Origin: Lacinutrix sp. MedPE-SW
GTDB taxonomy: Bacteria > Bacteroidota > Bacteroidia > Flavobacteriales > Flavobacteriaceae
NCBI RefSeq assembly: GCF_001874145.1
Contig: NZ_MPCX01000004.1
Coordinates: forward strand, 166,776-230,775
Direction of reading: 5' to 3'
DNA length: 64,000 bases
The position numbers and the translations under genes are program-made. The notes under the pieces were generated by a model. The model was not told the DNA's origin and ran no database searches. It was given only the letters and a program-made list of their open reading frames with translations. Below, piece after piece: positions 59,178 to 64,000 of the stretch (position 1 is its first letter; the number at the start of each line of letters is the position of its first letter).

Positions 59178-61094
59178 TTAGTTTTTTGTAACTATAAACA
59201 TACTTCTTCTATTTTGTTGGTGTTCTTCTTCAGAACATTTAACACCATTAGAACATCGGTTTACTAATTGAGATTCACCATAACCTCTACCTGATATCCT
59301 GCTAGAGGATATTCCTCCTTTTTCAATTATCCAATTTTTTGTTGACGTGTTTCTTCTTTGTGATAATGACTCATTATATGCGTCACGACCTCTTGAATCT
59401 GTATGTGATTGTACATCAATACTTACAGATGGATACTCTTTTAGGTAGTTTATAACTTTTTGAAGTTCTACTTGGGCATCTGGACGAATGTATGACTTAT
59501 CGAAATCGAAATAAATAGGATTTAAATTTAGTAAAACAAATAAATCTGTACCTACTTCTGCTGCCTGTTTCTCAGGTGTTAAATTTAGTTTTAATGCTAG
59601 GTCTAACTCAATTTCAGGATCAATTGAGTAAGTTAATTCTTCTGTGTTATAACCTTCTTTACTTGCTACTGCTCTATATGTTCCTTTTTTACAATCTGAA
59701 TTATAACTAAATGCTCCATTTTGATCTGAATTAAAACGGTAAACTTCTTTATTTTTAGAATTATAAACTATTACTGTTGCATCAGGTATTACTTGGTTTG
59801 TATTTTTATCTACTACTGTACCTGCAATTAATTGATTACAAACTTGTCTTTCGAATTTATAAATATCATCATCTCCTTTACCATTATATCTATTTGAAGT
59901 TAGATAACCTAAATTTGTAAATTCATCTATTATAAATTCAAAATCATCTCTTGAACTATTTATTGGTTTTCCAATATTTGTAACCGATTTTTTAGACCCT
60001 TCTAAATTTGCATAAAATACATCTAATCCTCCTAAACCTGGGTGACCATCTGATGAGAAATATAAAGTACCGTTATTACTAATGTATGGAAAGTTTTCTC
60101 TTCCTTCTGTATTTATTTCATCTCCAAGATTTGTAGGTTCTCCATATTCTCCATTTTCTAAAATATCTACCACAAATAAATCTGATTTTCCTTTAGTGCC
60201 TGGCATATCTGATGCGAAATAAAGCTTAGTGTTATCTAAACTTAAAGCTGGGTGTGCTACATTATAATCGTCATTATTAAAAGGCATAGAAACAACATCT
60301 ACCCATTCTCCAGCATCATTTAGTGTAGCTTTATAAATTTTAAGACCTACTACTCTATCACTACTTTTTCTCTTTTTACCGTTAATATAGTTATTACGTG
60401 TAAAATAAATTGTTTTTCCATCATTAGTAAATGATGTTGATGATTCATGAAATTTTGTATTTATTTTTTCTGAAAGTCTCTGAGGAGCTGCAGTATCATT
60501 TTCTACATAAAATAAATCTAAAAACGGTTGCTCGTTCCATTTATAAAGTCTTCCATCACCTCTTGATGAAGCAAAGACAATTCCATCTTTGTAGAAAGAG
60601 GTTCCAAAGTCTGAAAAACGAGAATTAAAGTCTAAATTTTCTATTGTAAAATTTCCAGAAAGTTTATCGATTGTAGTAAGATAATCTGGTGACTCCATAA
60701 ACTTTTTAGAACGTGAATCTTCAGGTTTTAATACAGAAAACTTTTTTAAATATTTATTAGCTTCTTCATATTTACCAGTAGCTTTTAATGCCATTGCATA
60801 TCTATAATAATATTCGAAATCTACAACAGAATCTTGAGCTAGTAACTCACCATACCATTTTGCAGCTTCTTCCATTTCAACATTAAAATAATATGCGTTT
60901 GCTAGCTTACTTAAAACTTCTGGACTGTTGTTTCCGTCTTCAACAAGTTTAGAAAGCTCTCTAATGGCTTCTTTATATTTTAAATTATTATATTCTTTAT
61001 CTACACTAGCATTAACTTTACCATCTTCTTGTGAAAAAGATATATTAAAGGTTAAAGCTAATATGGCTAATACTATATAAATTCTATTTTTCAT
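59178..61094 (-). CDS. OmpA-family protein with TPR/PD40 repeats (T9SS/gliding-associated)
   Basis: PD40 SLDNTKLYFASDMPGTKGKSDLF, YFSSDGHPGLGGLDVF; OmpA YFDFDKSYIRPDA..DVQSHTDSRG. Confidence 0.93.
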   Translation of the reverse strand: MKNRIYIVLAILALTFNISFSQEDGKVNASVDKEYNNLKYKEAIRELSKLVEDGNNSPEVLSKLANAYYFNVEMEEAAKWYGELLAQDSVVDFEYYYRYAMALKATGKYEEANKYLKKFSVLKPEDSRSKKFMESPDYLTTIDKLSGNFTIENLDFNSRFSDFGTSFYKDGIVFASSRGDGRLYKWNEQPFLDLFYVENDTAAPQRLSEKINTKFHESSTSFTNDGKTIYFTRNNYINGKKRKSSDRVVGLKIYKATLNDAGEWVDVVSMPFNNDDYNVAHPALSLDNTKLYFASDMPGTKGKSDLFVVDILENGEYGEPTNLGDEINTEGRENFPYISNNGTLYFSSDGHPGLGGLDVFYANLEGSKKSVTNIGKPINSSRDDFEFIIDEFTNLGYLTSNRYNGKGDDDIYKFERQVCNQLIAGTVVDKNTNQVIPDATVIVYNSKNKEVYRFNSDQNGAFSYNSDCKKGTYRAVASKEGYNTEELTYSIDPEIELDLALKLNLTPEKQAAEVGTDLFVLLNLNPIYFDFDKSYIRPDAQVELQKVINYLKEYPSVSIDVQSHTDSRGRDAYNESLSQRRNTSTKNWIIEKGGISSSRISGRGYGESQLVNRCSNGVKCSEEEHQQNRRSMFIVTKN

Positions 61095-61112
61095 AATTAG
61101 TTGTTTCTAAAA

Positions 61113-62042
61113 TTAGAAGAATCTTGGTGATAATATTTTTTGGTTTTGGAAAATTTCGAATCTTAAAAACACTTCATAAGAACCTTGTTCAAATTGGGTA
61201 TTACCTAATTCTGTTGTTTCTCTATCATATGCTACACCTAACATTAGCTTATCGGTTAATTGATAACCAACTAATGCACTAAATGCTGCGCTCCATCTAT
61301 AGGCTAAACCTAATGTGAGTTTTTCTTTTAAAAGCGCATTTAAAGTTAAATCTGCTTGCAATGGTGAACCTTGAACACCTTTAAATAAAACTGCTGGTTT
61401 TAATTTTAAATCTTGATTTATATCAAATACATAACCACCTATTAAATACAAATTTATTTTTTCTTTTGCTTCAGAAAGAGAAGATTCTTCAAAATGGGTT
61501 GTTTCTAATAAATTTGGAGCAGATAAACCAACATACCATCTATCTCCTTTACGATAGTAAATTCCGGCTCCAACGTTAGGTGAAAATCTGTTTTTTATAT
61601 CTGATTGTAATAATGGATCTGAACTATATTGATTTAATTCAGAATACGCAACATCTAATAAATGACCGCCACCTTTTACTCCAAAAGAAAGTCTTCCTTC
61701 TTCTGAAGTGTTAACTGTATAAGAAAAATCAATATCAAAATACGTTTCGTGTGTTGGCCCGATATTATCGTTTACAATTGATAAGCCTAATCCAACTTTT
61801 TTACTATCTCCAATAGGAGAATGAATATTGAAAGTTTGAGTATCTGGCGCTCCATCTAAACCGACCCATTGTGTTCTGTATAGTCCTGCGATACTTATAA
61901 CATCTCTTGATCCAGCATAGGCAGGATTTACACTCATTGTATTATACATGTACTGAGTGTATTGAGCGTCCTGTTGAGCAGTACTTTCTAAAGCAAAGAT
62001 AGAACTGATAAGAATTACTAAAATTAATATTCTATTTTTCAT
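61113..62042 (-). CDS. PorP/SprF family type IX secretion membrane protein
   Basis: QDAQYTQYMYNTMSVNPAYAGSRDVISIAGLYRTQWVGLDGAPDTQ. Confidence 0.95.
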   Translation of the reverse strand: MKNRILILVILISSIFALESTAQQDAQYTQYMYNTMSVNPAYAGSRDVISIAGLYRTQWVGLDGAPDTQTFNIHSPIGDSKKVGLGLSIVNDNIGPTHETYFDIDFSYTVNTSEEGRLSFGVKGGGHLLDVAYSELNQYSSDPLLQSDIKNRFSPNVGAGIYYRKGDRWYVGLSAPNLLETTHFEESSLSEAKEKINLYLIGGYVFDINQDLKLKPAVLFKGVQGSPLQADLTLNALLKEKLTLGLAYRWSAAFSALVGYQLTDKLMLGVAYDRETTELGNTQFEQGSYEVFLRFEIFQNQKILSPRFF

Positions 62043-62064
62043 TATAAAAGGTATAATTTATTTT

Positions 62065-62087
62065 GGAGGCAGAATCTTTCTACCTCC
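62065..62087 (-). other. 10-bp RNA stem-loop between adhesin and porP/sprF
   Basis: minus strand GGAGGTAGAA-AGA-TTCTGCCTCC, all 10 positions pair including one G-U; no T tract follows. Confidence 0.6.
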
Positions 62088-62100
62088 TTTATTTATTTAA

Positions 62101-64000
62101 TTAACGTTGAATATAAAGGTAACCAGCTCTTGATTTGTCTTCTGTACCATTATTGTATTTAAGTACATAGAAATATGTTCCTACTGGTAACTGTTTTTCT
62201 TCTCGAATTGTAACTCTACCGTTAGATTCACCTTTAAAATAGTTTCCATTTTGACCATAACCATCTGTAGAATACACAATAACTCCCCATCTGTTATAGA
62301 TTTCTAGTGTATTATTTGGATATAACTCTATATTTCTAATTATAAATACATCATTATCTCCATCTCCATTTGGTGTTACTGCGTTAAATACTTCTAAATC
62401 ATCTTCTGATGGAGATGCGTTATTTATATCTAAATAATCTGGAAGTCCATCACCATCACTATCTACAGCATCTCCACCAAACCCTATACCATCATTGTTT
62501 GGATCTGGACTTTCATTTGTAGTCAAAATTCCATCTCCATCATCATCAACATCTAAGTAATCAGGTGTACCGTCACCATCTGTATCATTATCAGTTGGGT
62601 CTCCATTTCCTGTTGGATCTACTTCTCCGTCTTCTAAATCTACATCTGCATAGTCTTCATTTATAGTATCTACACCATCGTTATCATCATCAGTATCTAA
62701 CCAGTTTGGTGTACCGTCTCCATCGGTATCTCCTAATGGGAATTCTATACCGTTTGGAACATTATCATTATCACAGTCTCCATTGAAAAATTCTAATGAT
62801 TGAGGTAAAGTTACACTTGTAGTTACAAAATCACAATTCTCAAGAGGATTTGTTCCATCTAACAATTCATCTTCATTTGTTACACCATCACCATCACAAT
62901 CTGTCGATAAGAAAGGTTCTGATTGAACTTCTGTAATATCCTCAGTATTATAATCACAAGGATCTAATGGGTCTGTACCGTTAAGAACTTCAACACTATC
63001 TAAAACTCCATCTCCATCTGAATCAACATCTCCGTAAGTTATTGTTACAGTTGCTTCATTTGAAATATTTCCTTCATTATCTTGAATAGTATAAGTAATT
63101 GGTGTTGGGTTTCCAACGAAACTAGGTTCTGGAGTAAATGTTAGGTTTCCACTTTCATCAACTGTCCAAGTTCCTTCTCCTATTACGACTAATGTATCGT
63201 TTTGGCCGTCTCCATTTGTATCTGTTGCTCCTGGTGTTGTTATTGAAACTGTGCTAGGGTCAACTATTCCATCTAAATCACTATCTGCACCATTTCCATT
63301 ATCAGCTGTAACAATAATAGTAACAGGAGAACCAATAGGATTATCCGTACTAATATCATCTTCTGCTATTGGATTAGCCGAATATGTAATTGTAACTGTA
63401 GCAACATTAGATTCATTACCATCATTATCTTCTATAGTATAGGTAATTGGTGTTGGGTCTCCTGTAAAACCTGGCTCTGGTGTAAACGTAATGTTACCAT
63501 TTCCATCTGACACCCATGTCCCTTCACCTGAAACAATTAAAGTATCATTGTAGCCATCTCCAGTTTCATCTGTTGCACCTGGTGTAGTTATACTAACTGT
63601 TGTTGGTTCAACTGTACCATCAGGATCAACATCAGTTCCATTACCATTATCTACAGTAACATTTATTGTTACCGCTGTATTCACAGTATTATTCAAACTT
63701 TCGTCGTCTATAGCGATTGGATTTGCTTGAACATTAACACTTATAGTACCTACATTTGATGGATTACCGTCATTATCATTAACTGTGTAATCTATTGGTG
63801 TTGCATCACCTGTAAAGCCTGGCTCTGGTGTGAATGTCACTGTTCCATCGCCATTATCTGTATAAGTTCCTTCTCCTGGTACGGTAAAGGTATCTTGATC
63901 ACCTGGTGTTGATGGATCTAAATCTACACTTGTTACATCTATACTTCCGCCTGCACTTGGATCTGAATCATTATCTGTGATTGGGAATGTTACTGGTGTA
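62101..64000 (-). CDS. large T9SS adhesin, 5'-truncated by window edge: tandem repeats, TSP3-like Ca-binding repeats, type-B (CHU_C-like) sorting domain
   Basis: frame stays open from 63840 to 64000; C-terminus [57 protein letters not shown]. Confidence 0.93.
   Translation of the reverse strand, partial: TPVTFPITDNDSDPSAGGSIDVTSVDLDPSTPGDQDTFTVPGEGTYTDNGDGTVTFTPEPGFTGDATPIDYTVNDNDGNPSNVGTISVNVQANPIAIDDESLNNTVNTAVTINVTVDNGNGTDVDPDGTVEPTTVSITTPGATDETGDGYNDTLIVSGEGTWVSDGNGNITFTPEPGFTGDPTPITYTIEDNDGNESNVATVTITYSANPIAEDDISTDNPIGSPVTIIVTADNGNGADSDLDGIVDPSTVSITTPGATDTNGDGQNDTLVVIGEGTWTVDESGNLTFTPEPSFVGNPTPITYTIQDNEGNISNEATVTITYGDVDSDGDGVLDSVEVLNGTDPLDPCDYNTEDITEVQSEPFLSTDCDGDGVTNEDELLDGTNPLENCDFVTTSVTLPQSLEFFNGDCDNDNVPNGIEFPLGDTDGDGTPNWLDTDDDNDGVDTINEDYADVDLEDGEVDPTGNGDPTDNDTDGDGTPDYLDVDDDGDGILTTNESPDPNNDGIGFGGDAVDSDGDGLPDYLDINNASPSEDDLEVFNAVTPNGDGDNDVFIIRNIELYPNNTLEIYNRWGVIVYSTDGYGQNGNYFKGESNGRVTIREEKQLPVGTYFYVLKYNNGTEDKSRAGYLYIQR
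63028..63723 (-). repeat. two tandem 348-bp (116-aa) repeats in adhesin
   Basis: [55 protein letters not shown], each exactly 116 codons; another partial unit upstream. Confidence 0.85.

Overview
AT-rich chromosomal window that looks like a Flavobacteriaceae-type Bacteroidota genome. Supporting signs are T9SS sorting domains, GldI, PorP/SprF, TAnnTTTG-type promoter motifs and methylmalonyl-CoA mutase subunits flanking a lipoprotein gene. Most of the window is housekeeping: udk-divIC-mutA-mutB, parAB-dapB-lepB, rhomboid pair-mutL-ribH-recF, ndk-DHH-gldI-PPIase, pepD, idi-queD. It has two tRNAs (Pro-TGG, Thr-TGT), no rRNA, no CRISPR and no recognisable IS or prophage. The right edge is a truncated T9SS type-B adhesin with 116-aa tandem repeats, a PorP/SprF-like protein and an OmpA/PD40 protein. 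The least ordinary signal is at about 54.94-55.29 kb. There, two ~150-bp direct repeats on the minus strand each carry a -24/-12 (sigma-54-like) TGGCAC-N5-TTG motif, a conserved body and a perfect hairpin. I interpret them as candidate tandem small RNAs of ~118 nt. Other notable items are a decayed T9SS surface-protein remnant at 50.5-51.0 kb, degenerate amidohydrolase domains next to an intact one, a cyclophilin-FKBP fusion, a 14-bp repeated palindromic motif, and a minus-strand-specific RNA hairpin between the adhesin and porP/sprF genes. All assignments were read by eye from sequence; no database search was run.
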